A DNA stretch of 64,000 nucleotides from Aristaeella hokkaidonensis (lineage in GTDB: Bacteria; Bacillota; Clostridia; Christensenellales; Aristaeellaceae), in contig NZ_CP068393.1 of assembly GCF_018128945.1 (NCBI RefSeq), positions 1,178,001-1,242,000 on the forward strand. The letters are read 5' to 3'. Below are positions 1-8,770 of the stretch, one piece after another (the first letter of the stretch is position 1; every line of letters begins with the position of its first letter). The notes beneath the pieces are model-generated. The model was not told the DNA's origin, searched no databases, and saw only the letters and a list, made by a program, of their open reading frames with translations. Made by a program: the position numbers and the translations under genes.

Positions 1-129
1 TTCCCGCACGTCCGCCACAGCAGCAAGCTCAATCTCCGGGCATTTCCCTGCCGCCAGATTCCGGCAGTGCTCCGAACCCATATTCCCGATTCCGATAACA
101 CCCAATCGGATCTTCTTCATAGCTTCCAT
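1..129 (-). CDS. Gfo/Idh/MocA family oxidoreductase, N-terminal fragment
   Basis: Only the first 43 codons are in the window; the gene runs off the left edge. The translation begins MEAMKKIRLGVIGIGNMGSE, the Rossmann-fold start (GxGxxG) of NAD(P)-dependent sugar/inositol dehydrogenases of the Gfo/Idh/MocA superfamily. I chose the ATG at 129 because GGGGA lies five bases upstream; a second in-frame ATG at 120 is possible. It is the third gene of a run of three such oxidoreductases on the same strand, separated from the second by a hairpin plus a TTTTAAG repeat block. The substrate cannot be told from the sequence. Confidence 0.85.
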   Translation of the reverse strand, partial: MEAMKKIRLGVIGIGNMGSEHCRNLAAGKCPEIELAAVADVRE

Positions 130-170
130 TTAATTCCCCGTTTTACAACCCTAATTCTGATTAAATACTG

Positions 171-192
171 GAAAAATCCTTTAGGATTTTTC
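171..192. terminator. Terminator-like hairpin GAAAAATCC-TTTA-GGATTTTTC
   Basis: A 9-bp stem with a 4-nt loop and a T-run in the right arm, 3' of the oxidoreductase ending at 236. The same hairpin type (GAAAAATC arms) recurs at 5307 and 18756, each time followed by TTCCGCCATTTTTAAG. Confidence 0.6.
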
Positions 193-235
193 TTCCGCCA
201 TTTTTAAGTTTTAAGTCTTAAGTTTTAAGTTTTCA
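193..235 (+). repeat. TTTTAAG heptamer repeat block
   Basis: TTCCGCCA followed by several copies of TTTTAAG/TCTTAAG and ending TTTTCA, flush against the stop codon at 236. Member of the window-wide repeat family. Confidence 0.85.
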
Positions 236-1312
236 TTACTTCAGGCGCACCGCTTTAGCCTGCGCCTGAAGGCTCAGCTCCGCCGCCTTGAACGCATGTT
301 CCTGCGTCATCGCGTTCTCCGTCCTGTTCAGGCAGTCCAGGATCAGCTGGCCGAAGAAAGGATATCCAGTCACGCCGACCGCGTTCACATACTTCTCTCC
401 CTTGTCGTTAACAACGAAAATGTGTCCGCCGCCGTTCTGTTCAGAGGCGAGATTAACGTACTTCCGGATTTCAATAAAGCCCTTTGTTCCCTGGATGAAC
501 ATCCGTCCGTCTCCCCAGGTGCGCAGGCCGTCCGGTGTGAACCAATCCAGCTTGAAGTATCCGGCTGCTCCGTTCTTGCCGGTCAGCTGGGCGTCGCCGA
601 AGTCTTCCAGTTCCGGATATTCCGGATGGTCGAAGTTCGCGATTCGGCTGGAAGTCACTACCGCGTCTTCTTCCTTGGCGTAATACAGGAACTGTTCAAA
701 CTGATGGCTGCCGATATCACACAGGATACCGCCGTATTTTTCCCGTTCAAAGAACCATGCAGGTCTTCCGGGTGCGCCAAGGCGGTGCGGTCCGAATCCG
801 GTCACGGAAACAACCTTGCCGATTTCTCCGCTCTCCGCGATATATCCGGCCAGGATGGAACCTTCATCATGCAGCCGTTCCGCATAATACACCATGTACT
901 TTTTCCCGGTTTCCGTCACAGCTTTCTTTGCGGAATCCAGCTGTTCCAGGGTAGTGAACGGCGCCTTATCGGTAAAGTAATCTTTCCCGGCATTCATCGC
1001 CCGAAGGCCGAGGGCACAGCGTTCGCTGGTGATGGCTGCACCGGCAATCATATGGGTCTCCGGGTCTCCCAGGGCTTCTTCCTCGCTCCGGGCTGCTTTC
1101 GCCTGCGGAAACGCCTTCAGGAAGGCTTCTACCTTTTTCTCATCCGGGTCATAAACATACTTCAGCGTACCGCCGGCCTCGGTAAGTCCGTTGCACATGC
1201 CGTAGATATGTCCGTGATCCAGCCGTACTGCGGAAAACACGAACTCTCCCGGCTTCACGACCGGCTGGGGTTTTCCCTTCGGTGCGTAGTTCATTCCGTC
1301 TGAAACATTCAT
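236..1312 (-). CDS. Gfo/Idh/MocA family oxidoreductase
   Basis: A 358-residue member of the Gfo/Idh/MocA superfamily, inferred from length, overall pattern and the C-terminal half (FGPHRLG, GGILCDIGSHQFEQ near residues 173-206, the region equivalent to the catalytic DxxxH of family members). The N-terminus (residues 1-60) departs from the usual GxGxxG start: it reads FVFSAVRLDHGHIYGMC, a variant seen in a sub-group of these enzymes. The ATG at 1312 directly abuts the TAA of the upstream gene, so the two are almost certainly translationally coupled. They probably act on the same sugar or its oxidised derivative. Substrate unknown. Confidence 0.85.
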   Translation of the reverse strand: MNVSDGMNYAPKGKPQPVVKPGEFVFSAVRLDHGHIYGMCNGLTEAGGTLKYVYDPDEKKVEAFLKAFPQAKAARSEEEALGDPETHMIAGAAITSERCALGLRAMNAGKDYFTDKAPFTTLEQLDSAKKAVTETGKKYMVYYAERLHDEGSILAGYIAESGEIGKVVSVTGFGPHRLGAPGRPAWFFEREKYGGILCDIGSHQFEQFLYYAKEEDAVVTSSRIANFDHPEYPELEDFGDAQLTGKNGAAGYFKLDWFTPDGLRTWGDGRMFIQGTKGFIEIRKYVNLASEQNGGGHIFVVNDKGEKYVNAVGVTGYPFFGQLILDCLNRTENAMTQEHAFKAAELSLQAQAKAVRLK

Positions 1313-2473
1313 TTATTTTTCCCCTTTCCGGAAATTACCGAAGGACAGTTCACCGTCCAGGTTTTCCACGGAAGCTGTTTTCTCGTAAAAATGAGGTACA
1401 TTAGCCCTGATCCCTTCCACGGTGTAGAAAGGATCATCTTTCGTCAGGGGCAGGGTGACTGCGGTCTTCATACTGCCTGCTTTATAGATCGCGCAGATGA
1501 GTTCAATCGTCCTGCGGCCGTCTTCGCCCGTGATAAAGGGTTCCCTGTCTTCTTCCAGGGCTCTCAGCACGTCGTCCAGCTGTCCGTCATGCATTTCATA
1601 GGTTACCGGCGGCAGAGCCGCGAGATACTCATCTGCTTTCTTTGCAAATTCCTCATCCGGATCAGGAAGCGGAAAACCGTTCGGCTGTGGCTGTGAGGCA
1701 TATACGCTGTAAGGCCAGGCAATCTTGGCTTTCTCGCACTGGAAAATCAACGCCTGTTCTTCTCCGTGTGAAACAACCGACGCGGTCAGTGTAGCCAGGG
1801 CTCCGGGATATTCCATCACGGAAACAGACAGATCCTCTACTTCAGCGTTGTCATGTCCGGTATTTGCCAGGATGCTGGTCACCCTGTCAGGCGTTCCCAT
1901 CATCCAGCCAAGCATATCGATGTGATGGACCGCATGGTTCAGGGTGCATCCGCCCCCCTCTGTTTTCCATGTTCCGCGCCACCACAAATCATAGTAGCTG
2001 TGCCCGCGGAACCACAGGGAGTCCACAGTCACATGGCGTACTTTTCCGGCCATGCCGCTGTCCAGCAGTGCCTTCAGGTTCCTTACCGGCAGGCGGAAAC
2101 GGTTCTGCGCGATAATGGAAAGCTTCTTCCCGCTTTCATCCCTTGCCCGCAGCATGGCGTCACATTCTTCCAGTGATGCAGCCATGGGCTTTTCGCATAC
2201 TACGTTCTTCCCGCTTCTCAGGGCGTTAATGGAAATTTCAGCATGCACAAAGGGTGGTGTGCATACGTCCACCAAGTCTATATCCTTATCCAGGATTTCA
2301 TGATGATCCAGGTAAACATCCGCGTCCAGGTTGTATTGTTCCTTGACACGCTGCGCCTTTCCGGGGATAATATCTACAAGGGCTGCGATCCTGCATCGCT
2401 CCGGAAATCTCAGGTAGGCTTTGATATGAGCATGGGAGATTCCGCCTGTACCGATGATCGCTACGTTAATCAT
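1313..2473 (-). CDS. Gfo/Idh/MocA family oxidoreductase
   Basis: 386 residues. The Rossmann start INVAIIGTGGISHAH, the CEKPMA motif near residue 94 (the Lys-Pro motif of the family) and HAVHHIDMLGWM near residue 182 are standard for Gfo/Idh/MocA dehydrogenases. The ORF can be opened at an upstream GTG/ATG, but the ATG at 2473 has AGGTGA five bases upstream and starts just before the dinucleotide-binding strand. First gene of the oxidoreductase set; divergent from an AraC regulator (start 2606), which suggests sugar-responsive control. Substrate not identifiable. Confidence 0.9.
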   Translation of the reverse strand: MINVAIIGTGGISHAHIKAYLRFPERCRIAALVDIIPGKAQRVKEQYNLDADVYLDHHEILDKDIDLVDVCTPPFVHAEISINALRSGKNVVCEKPMAASLEECDAMLRARDESGKKLSIIAQNRFRLPVRNLKALLDSGMAGKVRHVTVDSLWFRGHSYYDLWWRGTWKTEGGGCTLNHAVHHIDMLGWMMGTPDRVTSILANTGHDNAEVEDLSVSVMEYPGALATLTASVVSHGEEQALIFQCEKAKIAWPYSVYASQPQPNGFPLPDPDEEFAKKADEYLAALPPVTYEMHDGQLDDVLRALEEDREPFITGEDGRRTIELICAIYKAGSMKTAVTLPLTKDDPFYTVEGIRANVPHFYEKTASVENLDGELSFGNFRKGEK

Positions 2474-2605
2474 TATCATCACCTCATTTTGATGGTTTTA
2501 GTCCTTCTCTGTTGGTTTCAGTATAGGTAAATGCGGGTGCATTCTCCATACGAATCCGGTTTCTTTGTATGCAAATACTGCACATTCCATTCAGGAGGTG
2601 GTCTT

Positions 2606-3496
2606 GTGGAATCCTATGATGTCCAGACTCCCTTTGAACCGATGCAGCAGGGTGGTCAGGGTTATGAAGGCCGATACAGATTCAGTGAATCGATCGAAGT
2701 TACCCAATATCATTGTCACGATTATTATGAACTATATATTCATCTTCATGGCGGCCAGTATATGGGCGTTGATAACAAAATCTATACGCTGAAGCCCAAT
2801 CAGGTTTTCATTCTGCCGCCGTTCTGTATGCATGGGCTTTCCTGCACCAGTGAGCTCCGCAATTACGAACGTGCCTTCCTCAATTGCTCTCCGGAAGTTA
2901 TGAGCAATCTTGGCTGTGGTCAGCTGGATCTGAACCAGTTCTTCCACGCCTGCGCTTCAGGCGGCCATTATACCTATCAGCTTTCCGATGCTGATGCGGA
3001 GCGCTTCGTGCACTGCGTTCGTCAGATCGAGGCTTCTGACTCACGTGAAATGGATGCCGTGGAAAGGCTTCAGGCCTATTCCTATATGATCATTCTGGTC
3101 AATCTTCTTTGTCAGGTAATCCGCCGTACCGTACCTGTTCAGGATGAAACCGGGACAAACAGCGTCATTCAGGAAGTGCTGACCTATATCAACAACCACT
3201 ATACCCAGCAGCTACGGATCAGTGATCTGGCTCACCGTTTCGGTGTCAGTGAGTCCTATCTTTCCCATGAGTTTTCCCGTTTTACCAACCGCAGTATCTA
3301 TGATTACATTCTCTACCGCCGCGTCACGCTTGCGCGCCGCCAGATGCTCGGTGAGGATTCATTGAACGCGATTGCCTATCAGTGCGGCTTTAATGATTAT
3401 TCCAATTTTCTTCGTTCTTTTACCCGTATCGCCGGGATTTCCCCCAGCAAATACCGCAAACAACTCCTTCAGTACAGTCACCGCGAACTGAACTGA
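2606..3496 (+). CDS. AraC family transcriptional regulator
   Basis: 296 residues with an N-terminal cupin-like sensor (HCHDYYELYIHLHG near residues 36-49) and a C-terminal double HTH of the AraC/XylS type (about residues 195-296: ISDLAHRFGVSESYLSHEF, then IAYQCGFNDYSNFLRSF). Start chosen at GTG 2606, where a near-perfect AGGAGGTGG sits five bases upstream; the 25 codons before it lack a ribosome site. It lies divergently beside the oxidoreductase genes and close to the ABC transporter operon, so it probably controls one or both. It is a clear paralogue of the regulator at 7568 (shared HCHDFYE and LLQPNQ/LKPNQ motifs). Confidence 0.92.
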   Translation: MESYDVQTPFEPMQQGGQGYEGRYRFSESIEVTQYHCHDYYELYIHLHGGQYMGVDNKIYTLKPNQVFILPPFCMHGLSCTSELRNYERAFLNCSPEVMSNLGCGQLDLNQFFHACASGGHYTYQLSDADAERFVHCVRQIEASDSREMDAVERLQAYSYMIILVNLLCQVIRRTVPVQDETGTNSVIQEVLTYINNHYTQQLRISDLAHRFGVSESYLSHEFSRFTNRSIYDYILYRRVTLARRQMLGEDSLNAIAYQCGFNDYSNFLRSFTRIAGISPSKYRKQLLQYSHRELN

Positions 3497-3558
3497 CATA
3501 AATTGTTATTCATTTTTCTATATCTATAGTTTTTCCCGGATATAAAGTCTCTATATTA

Positions 3559-3600
3559 TTTTTCAGTTTTAAGTTTTAAGTTTTCATTATTCATTTTTTA
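3559..3600 (+). repeat. TTTTAAG heptamer repeat block
   Basis: TTTTTCAG then TTTTAAG twice and TTTTCATTATTCATT, between the AraC gene and the convergent solute-binding protein gene; same orientation as all other blocks. Confidence 0.8.
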
Positions 3601-3637
3601 TAAAAAGGGTGCCGGCATAACCGGCACCCCTTTTTAT
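3601..3637. terminator. Bidirectional Rho-independent terminator
   Basis: GGGTGCCGG/CCGGCACCC stem with loop CATAA, flanked by A-run and T-run, so it can serve both the AraC gene (+) and the binding-protein operon (-). Confidence 0.92.
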
Positions 3638-3644
3638 AAATCAA

Positions 3645-5237
3645 TCAAAGGTCTCCCGGGAATACGCCGCGGTAGTTGCCCGCATTGTAAGCCGCGCGGA
3701 ATTCGTCGATCATCTGCTGAGCACCGGAGTTCAGGATATCCTGGATGCCGGCATCATAGACAGCGTCGAATTCGGCAGGATCGCAGCTGACCACGTCAGC
3801 CAGGAACTTGCCCTGAGCGCTCTTAACGGTGGCGCCGTAGTCGGTGTCAGCCTGGATGCTGACGGTGAAGCTGATCTGGGTCCACGCATCGGTCAGAGCG
3901 TCAGCGTAGGAAGCCACGACGTCATCTTCATATCCCTTGAAGGGCAGGGCCAGAGCGGCAGCGTTCTTGGCGTCGTCGCCGTAGCACAGACCGTTGGAGA
4001 TGAAGCAGATGTCGCCGGCGTGCATCTTGTTCTCGTCCGGAACAGCGTCAGCGCTCTTCACGCCGAACGGGATGCCGTCGTCGGTCAGGCCTTCATAGTT
4101 GATGCCTTCGATACCGTTCTGCATAGCGAACATGTTCTCCGGAATGGCCATCCAGTCGAGGTACTTCATCGCGGCCACAGCGGTCTTCTCGTCGGTGGTC
4201 AGCGGGATGATGATGCTCAGGCCGGCAGGAGCGTACATGTCATGCAGGGTCTTTCCGCCCAGGCTCTCGTTCTTGAAGGGGTTGACGGTGACCCAGTGGC
4301 CGCCTTCAACGTTCTTCTCGAGTTCGATCTGGTAGTTCTTGTCAGTCCGCCAGGGCTGGTCGGGCTGCTGGGAGAAGAATCCGTTGTAACCCATGATCAG
4401 GGCGGTATCATTCGCCTGGTCATTGTCGGTCAGGGCGAAGGTTTCGGGGATGATGCCCTCATGATACAGGGTGTTCATCCAGCGGAAGCCTTCCTTGCTG
4501 CCGGGCAGCATTTCGGGGTTCTTGCAGTATGCGAACCAGTCTTCCTTGGTAACCTTGGTGAAATCGATGAAAGCATCGGTGAACCGGCGTACATTGTACA
4601 GCGGATCGGGAGCATAGATGCCGAAGGAGAAGGGAGAGGTATTCTCGCCAGCCAGCTTGGCTTCCTTGGCAGCACGCAGGTAAGCGGTGAACTCTTCGAT
4701 GTTGGTGGGCTTTTCCATGTTCAGGGCCTTCAGCCAGTCTTCACGGATGAAGTTACCAACGTTAGCGCGGCTGATACGACGGGCCGGGATGTACCACTGT
4801 TCGGGGGTGCCATCGCCGTCATGATCGCTCTGGCCGTAGGTCAGGAGCTCGTCGCCCAGGAACGCCTTCAGGTTTTCGCCGTAGGTGTTCAGCAGGTCAT
4901 CCAGCTGCCAGATACCTTCGTCGTCGATGCACTGCTGCACCAGGCCGCCGTTGTAGGTCAGGCACAGGTCAGGAGCGGTGCCGCCGGCCAGCGCGGTGGT
5001 CAGCAGGTCGCCTTCGGTCCAACGGGCGTAGGACACGAACTCGAGCTTGATCTTGTTGGGATCGCCGAAGTGTTCCTGAGCGTACTTCAGCTGCCAGCAG
5101 TCAGTCACGTTCAGACCGGCGATTTCGCGGTCATAGGTCTCAACCCGCAGCGTAATCCATTCGTCTTCCGCCAGGGAGGGTCCTGCGATGCCCAGCAGCA
5201 GAGCCAGGGTCAGCAGAATAGCCAGGGTCTTTTTCAT
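3645..5237 (-). CDS. Extracellular solute-binding protein of a CUT1-type ABC importer (LplA-like)
   Basis: 530 residues from ATG 5237, which has AAGGAGGA about eight bases upstream; the longer reading frame adds ten unlikely residues. The N-terminus MKKTLAILLTLALLLGIAG then PSLAED is a classical signal peptide with an AxA-type cleavage site and no lipobox Cys. The body (large size, DLCLTYNGG, WYIPARR, GYNGFFSQQP) fits the family-1 solute-binding proteins found with LplB/LplC permeases. Captures a carbohydrate outside the membrane and delivers it to the permeases encoded at 5389-7258. It is the last gene of the operon (permease B, permease C, binding protein), separated from the permeases by a hairpin/TTTTAAG element that may set its level independently. 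Confidence 0.92.
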   Translation of the reverse strand: MKKTLAILLTLALLLGIAGPSLAEDEWITLRVETYDREIAGLNVTDCWQLKYAQEHFGDPNKIKLEFVSYARWTEGDLLTTALAGGTAPDLCLTYNGGLVQQCIDDEGIWQLDDLLNTYGENLKAFLGDELLTYGQSDHDGDGTPEQWYIPARRISRANVGNFIREDWLKALNMEKPTNIEEFTAYLRAAKEAKLAGENTSPFSFGIYAPDPLYNVRRFTDAFIDFTKVTKEDWFAYCKNPEMLPGSKEGFRWMNTLYHEGIIPETFALTDNDQANDTALIMGYNGFFSQQPDQPWRTDKNYQIELEKNVEGGHWVTVNPFKNESLGGKTLHDMYAPAGLSIIIPLTTDEKTAVAAMKYLDWMAIPENMFAMQNGIEGINYEGLTDDGIPFGVKSADAVPDENKMHAGDICFISNGLCYGDDAKNAAALALPFKGYEDDVVASYADALTDAWTQISFTVSIQADTDYGATVKSAQGKFLADVVSCDPAEFDAVYDAGIQDILNSGAQQMIDEFRAAYNAGNYRGVFPGDL

Positions 5238-5306
5238 GTTTGGGTTCCTCCTTTTTTTATATTTCAAGGGCTTCTGCCCTGAAATTCAAACCCTTTTTCA
5301 TTTCCT

Positions 5307-5327
5307 GAAAAATCCTTTTGATTTTTC
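5307..5327. terminator. Terminator-like hairpin GAAAAATC/GATTTTTC
   Basis: 8-bp A/T-rich stem between the permease operon end and the binding-protein start, of the same type as the hairpins at 171 and 18756. Confidence 0.45.
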
Positions 5328-5373
5328 TTCCGCCATTTTTAAGTCTTAAGTTTTAAGTTTTCATTATTCATTA
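5328..5373 (+). repeat. TTTTAAG heptamer repeat block
   Basis: TTCCGCCATTTTTAAG, TCTTAAG, TTTTAAG, TTTTCATTATTCATT. Followed at 5380-5399 by a hairpin (GAAAGGCT/AGCCTTTC) that includes the stop codon of the permease gene. Confidence 0.85.
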
Positions 5374-5388
5374 AGCCTGAAAGGCTGT

Positions 5389-6309
5389 TTAGCCTTTCAC
5401 GGCTCCAATCGTCACGCCCGCCACAAAGTACCGCTGCACGAACGGATAGACCACCAGGATCGGCAGTGTGGCAAAGATGATGGATGCCGGCTCAATGGAT
5501 TCGGAAACGCTTGTAGCCACTGTAGAGGCTCCGCCTTCCAGGGCTGCCACGTCAACCGCCTGTGAACCCTTAATGATGTGGTACAGTTTCAGCTGCAGAG
5601 GCTGGTAAGCTTTTGTCTGTATGTAGTACAGGGCGTCCTGGAAGCTGTTCCACTTGCCTACCGCATAGAACAGCGTCAGTGTGGCCAGGGATGCCATGGA
5701 CAGCGGCAGGTAAACCTTCAGCAGTACCTGGAAGTCATTCGCGCCGTCAATGATGGCTGCTTCTTCCAGTTCGTTGGGCAGTGTCTGGAAAAAGCTCTTC
5801 AGGATGATCATGTTATAGGTGCTCAGCATACCTGGGAGAATCAGTGCCCAGGGGCTGTCCATCAGGCCCAGTTCTTTGATGTTCAGGTAATGCGGGATAA
5901 TACCGCCGGAGAAATACATCGTGAACAATGCCAGGAAGCTGAAGAAGTTACGCCCGCGCAGGCGTTTCTTTGTCAGCGGATAGGCCATCAGGATCGTCAT
6001 GATCATGGAGAACAGGGTATATACAACCGTAATAATGATCGTGAACACGAGGCTGCGCGTCATGCTCTTATCGGAGAAGATCGCCTGGTATGCTGTGGTT
6101 TCAAAATCCACAGGCCAGAAGCTCACGTCGCCGCGCAGGATAGCCGACTTGGAACTGAAGGATACTGCCGCCACGTTTACGAACGGAAGCAGGCACGTCA
6201 GGCTGAAGAGAATAATGACAATCGTCAGGATAATCTGTGCAGGTGTCCAGATCTTTGCTTTCTTGACTACGATCTCATGCTGATCAGGAGTAATGATTTT
6301 CTCTGCCAT
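5389..6309 (-). CDS. Carbohydrate ABC transporter permease (LplC/CUT1 type)
   Basis: 306 residues from ATG 6309, preceded by AAGGAGGTG. Six predicted membrane segments; the inner-membrane-permease EAA loop reads ELEEAAIIDGANDFQVLLKV (about residues 180-200), the contact site for the ATPase. The C-terminus PFVQRYFVAGVTIGAVKG is typical of LplC proteins. Forms the membrane channel together with the product of 6323-7258. No ATPase gene is linked; CUT1 systems of this type commonly borrow a shared MsmK-like ATPase encoded elsewhere. The last codons and stop lie in a small inverted repeat. Confidence 0.93.
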   Translation of the reverse strand: MAEKIITPDQHEIVVKKAKIWTPAQIILTIVIILFSLTCLLPFVNVAAVSFSSKSAILRGDVSFWPVDFETTAYQAIFSDKSMTRSLVFTIIITVVYTLFSMIMTILMAYPLTKKRLRGRNFFSFLALFTMYFSGGIIPHYLNIKELGLMDSPWALILPGMLSTYNMIILKSFFQTLPNELEEAAIIDGANDFQVLLKVYLPLSMASLATLTLFYAVGKWNSFQDALYYIQTKAYQPLQLKLYHIIKGSQAVDVAALEGGASTVATSVSESIEPASIIFATLPILVVYPFVQRYFVAGVTIGAVKG

Positions 6310-6322
6310 CTCATCCACCTCC

Positions 6323-7258
6323 TTACCAGATGCCTTCTTCGCCGAGGCGTCTGGCAATGATATTGGCCCCGGTGATCAGGATCAGTCCAACCACAGACTG
6401 GAACAGACCCACGGCTGTGGCTCTCGCAAACTGGGAGTTCGTAATACCGGCACGGTATACGAAGGTGGAAAGTACGTCACAGTAATTCTGAACCATCGGG
6501 TTGCCCAGCACGTACGGCCGGTCAAAACTGATGTTCATCATCTGGCCGACGTTCAGGATCAGCAGGATCACGATGGTGCTGCGGATACCCGGCAGGGTCA
6601 CATGCCAGATCTGCTGGAGCTTGTTCGCGCCGTCGATCTTGGCTGCTTCGAACAGCTCCATGTTGATTCCGGTAATGGCGGACAGGTAGAGGATTGTTCC
6701 CCATCCCATGCTCTGCCACACGCCGATCAGCGTGTAGGTTGCCTGCCAGTGCGGGCCGTCAGTCAGGAACGGAATGCTCTTGTCGATCCAGCCCAGTCTC
6801 AGCAGCGTCGCGTTGATAATACCGGTCTTCGGGCTGAAGATCTGCAGCACCATACCGCCGATAATGATCCAGCTCAGGAAGTGCGGCAGGTACAGCAGTG
6901 TCTGGGATACTTTCTTAACCTTGATGCTTTTCATCTCATTCAGCAGGATTGCCAGGATGATCGGCACCGGGAAACCGGCCACCAGGCCGAGGAAGTTCAG
7001 CCACAGGGTGTTTTTCAGGGCTACCGGGAAGTCAGGCATATTCATCACGAACTTGAAGTTCTCAAGTCCGATCCATTTGCTTCCCCACATGCCCTTGAAC
7101 ATGTTGAATTTCTGGAAACCGATGATAACACCAACCATCGGCTTGTAGCAGAAGATCAGGTAAAAAGCCACAGGCAGGATCAGCATGACGTATAGTCTCC
7201 AGTCCCTGTGAAGCCACCCTGCGTTGTTTCTGGGCTTCCTGATGGAACGCGTGGTCAT
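6323..7258 (-). CDS. Carbohydrate ABC transporter permease (LplB/CUT1 type)
   Basis: 311 residues from ATG 7258, with GGGGG six bases upstream; seven extra N-terminal residues in the longer frame lack a ribosome site. Six membrane segments with the EAA loop ELFEAAKIDGANKLQQIWHV (about residues 205-224). LplB-type hallmarks are the RDWRLYVMLILPVAFYLIFCYKPM start and a VYRAGITNSQFARATAVGLF end. First gene of the permease operon, 13 bp ahead of the LplC-like gene. Divergent from the AraC gene at 7568, the usual arrangement for an AraC-controlled sugar importer. Confidence 0.93.
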   Translation of the reverse strand: MTTRSIRKPRNNAGWLHRDWRLYVMLILPVAFYLIFCYKPMVGVIIGFQKFNMFKGMWGSKWIGLENFKFVMNMPDFPVALKNTLWLNFLGLVAGFPVPIILAILLNEMKSIKVKKVSQTLLYLPHFLSWIIIGGMVLQIFSPKTGIINATLLRLGWIDKSIPFLTDGPHWQATYTLIGVWQSMGWGTILYLSAITGINMELFEAAKIDGANKLQQIWHVTLPGIRSTIVILLILNVGQMMNISFDRPYVLGNPMVQNYCDVLSTFVYRAGITNSQFARATAVGLFQSVVGLILITGANIIARRLGEEGIW

Positions 7259-7501
7259 ATGCTTCCCCCTTGCATGCATTTCTTTTGCGTAATATGGTCA
7301 ATTATTGTCCGTTTCACCTGTATTATATGTGCACAATTTATATACTTTCCATGCAAATCATGTCATAAACTATGCACATCCTGCTTTATCTGTACTGTCT
7401 ATTGCATACAATCTGAGTTTTTACCAGTATCATATTGTATTTATATCTAAATACATATTTATGAATTCATACACGAGTTGTTCATGTTTTGCTATACAAT
7501 C

Positions 7502-7531
7502 TTGTGCTTTTTGTATACATGGTCTTATAAT
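7502..7531 (+). promoter_or_regulatory. Probable sigma-A promoter of the second AraC gene
   Basis: TTGTGC (7502-7507), 18-bp spacer, TATAAT (7526-7531), about 20 bp before the GGAGGG ribosome site. The rest of the 309-bp divergent region 7259-7567 is AT-rich and must also hold the permease operon promoter, which I cannot place with confidence. Confidence 0.55.
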
Positions 7532-7567
7532 AGGTGCAATTCAGATACTCCTCCGGAGGGAAATGTT

Positions 7568-8479
7568 ATGAGTAATTCCGATCAGGTATCCTTATCCAAC
7601 TTCGGATATTCTTCTATGGGACACGGTCGCAGTGATTATGAAGGCTATTATGGCATATCACTGAACAAGCCGCGTTACGGTTATCATTGCCACGACTTCT
7701 ATGAATTCTTTCTCCATATCAGTGGTGCCCGGGACTTTGGCGTGGATAATGAAATGTATCTTCTTCAGCCAAATCAGCTGGTCATTGTTCCTCCCTTCCA
7801 TATGCATGGCCTCATGTGGGATCAGGTTCTTCCGCGTTATGAGCGGGCTTTCCTTTACTGTTCAGCTGATTACCTGTCCACGATTGGCAGCGGACAGATT
7901 GACCTGCCCCAGCTTTTTTCGGAAAAGCTGAAAGGCCAGGGCTGTTTGATTTATAATCTTTCTGATGAAACAGCATCTGAATGTACTGAATACCTGAAAA
8001 CGCTCATGGCAAACTGCAAAAAGTTTTCTCCCCTGGATCATTTCAGGGATCTTTCTTATCTTCTTCCTTTCTTCCGGATCATTCTTGATACGATGGATGA
8101 TATTTCACCCCAGCAGCCAAACACCTCATTGAATCCTTTAATGCATCAGGTGCTGGTATATATCAATGAACATTTTATTGAGCCTCTGACCCTCGATTCT
8201 CTTTCAGAGCAGTTCGGCATCAGTGTCTCTACCCTTTCACATGAGTTCATGCATTATATTCACCACAGCGTCTATAACTACATCATTTACCGCCGCGTCA
8301 TGCTCGCCAGGGAAAAACTCTTCGAAGAGATTTCCTTAGGCGAGATTTCTGATTTATGCGGCTTTGGAGACTATTCCAATTTCCTTCGTTCCTTCAAAAA
8401 ACTCACCGGTGTTTCTCCCAGTGAGTATCGCGCCCAGCTCCAGGCCCACCAGTCCAAAGCAAAAGCGCTTGACCTATGA
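7568..8479 (+). CDS. AraC family transcriptional regulator
   Basis: 303 residues. N-terminal cupin-like sensor (YHCHDFYEFFLHISG near residues 37-51), C-terminal AraC HTH pair (LDSLSEQFGISVSTLSHEF and EISDLCGFGDYSNFLRSF). I chose ATG 7568, which has GGAGGG seven bases upstream; 30 upstream codons in the same frame are AT-rich leader. Divergent from the permease operon, so it is the best candidate for its regulator. Paralogous to the regulator at 2606. Confidence 0.93.
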   Translation: MSNSDQVSLSNFGYSSMGHGRSDYEGYYGISLNKPRYGYHCHDFYEFFLHISGARDFGVDNEMYLLQPNQLVIVPPFHMHGLMWDQVLPRYERAFLYCSADYLSTIGSGQIDLPQLFSEKLKGQGCLIYNLSDETASECTEYLKTLMANCKKFSPLDHFRDLSYLLPFFRIILDTMDDISPQQPNTSLNPLMHQVLVYINEHFIEPLTLDSLSEQFGISVSTLSHEFMHYIHHSVYNYIIYRRVMLAREKLFEEISLGEISDLCGFGDYSNFLRSFKKLTGVSPSEYRAQLQAHQSKAKALDL

Positions 8480-8480
8480 T

Positions 8481-8515
8481 AAAAAAGCCCTCTGCCTGAT
8501 GGCAAAGGGCTTTTT
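8481..8515 (+). terminator. Rho-independent terminator of the AraC gene
   Basis: AAAAAAGCCCT / AAGGGCTTTTT stem directly after the stop codon. Confidence 0.85.
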
Positions 8516-8521
8516 CAAACG

Positions 8522-8553
8522 AAAAAACCTCCATCTTACGATGGAGGTTTTCT
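8522..8553 (-). terminator. Terminator of tRNA-Trp
   Basis: AAAACCTCCATC / GATGGAGGTTTT with loop TTAC, immediately 3' of the tRNA on the minus strand and ending in a T-run on that strand. Confidence 0.85.
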
Positions 8554-8555
8554 CT

Positions 8556-8629
8556 TGGCAGGGGCAGAAGGATTCGAACCCTCAACAAAGGTTTTGGAGA
8601 CCCACGTGTTACCATTACACCATGCCCCT
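8556..8629 (-). tRNA. tRNA-Trp (anticodon CCA)
   Basis: Read on the minus strand: acceptor AGGGGCA pairs with TGCCCCT, then discriminator G and an encoded CCA. D-stem GTGT/ACAC; anticodon loop CTCCAAA giving CCA; T-stem GAGGG/CCTTC around TTCGAAT. The sequence resembles tRNA-Trp of other Firmicutes (AGGGGCAT start, GGTCTCCAAAACC core). The anticodon stem has a G-U and a T-T apposition at its outer end. It is a single tRNA with its own terminator. Confidence 0.93.
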
Positions 8630-8770
8630 ATTGCATTCGCAACAGTGGCATTATATGAAAAAACATACCACTTTGTCAAGGTAATTTTTTGTTTATCATG
8701 TGTCTCTTTCTTCTTGCCTTAAATCACGTCATTTTATATACTTTTCATATACATTTCTGAGGTGATCTGC

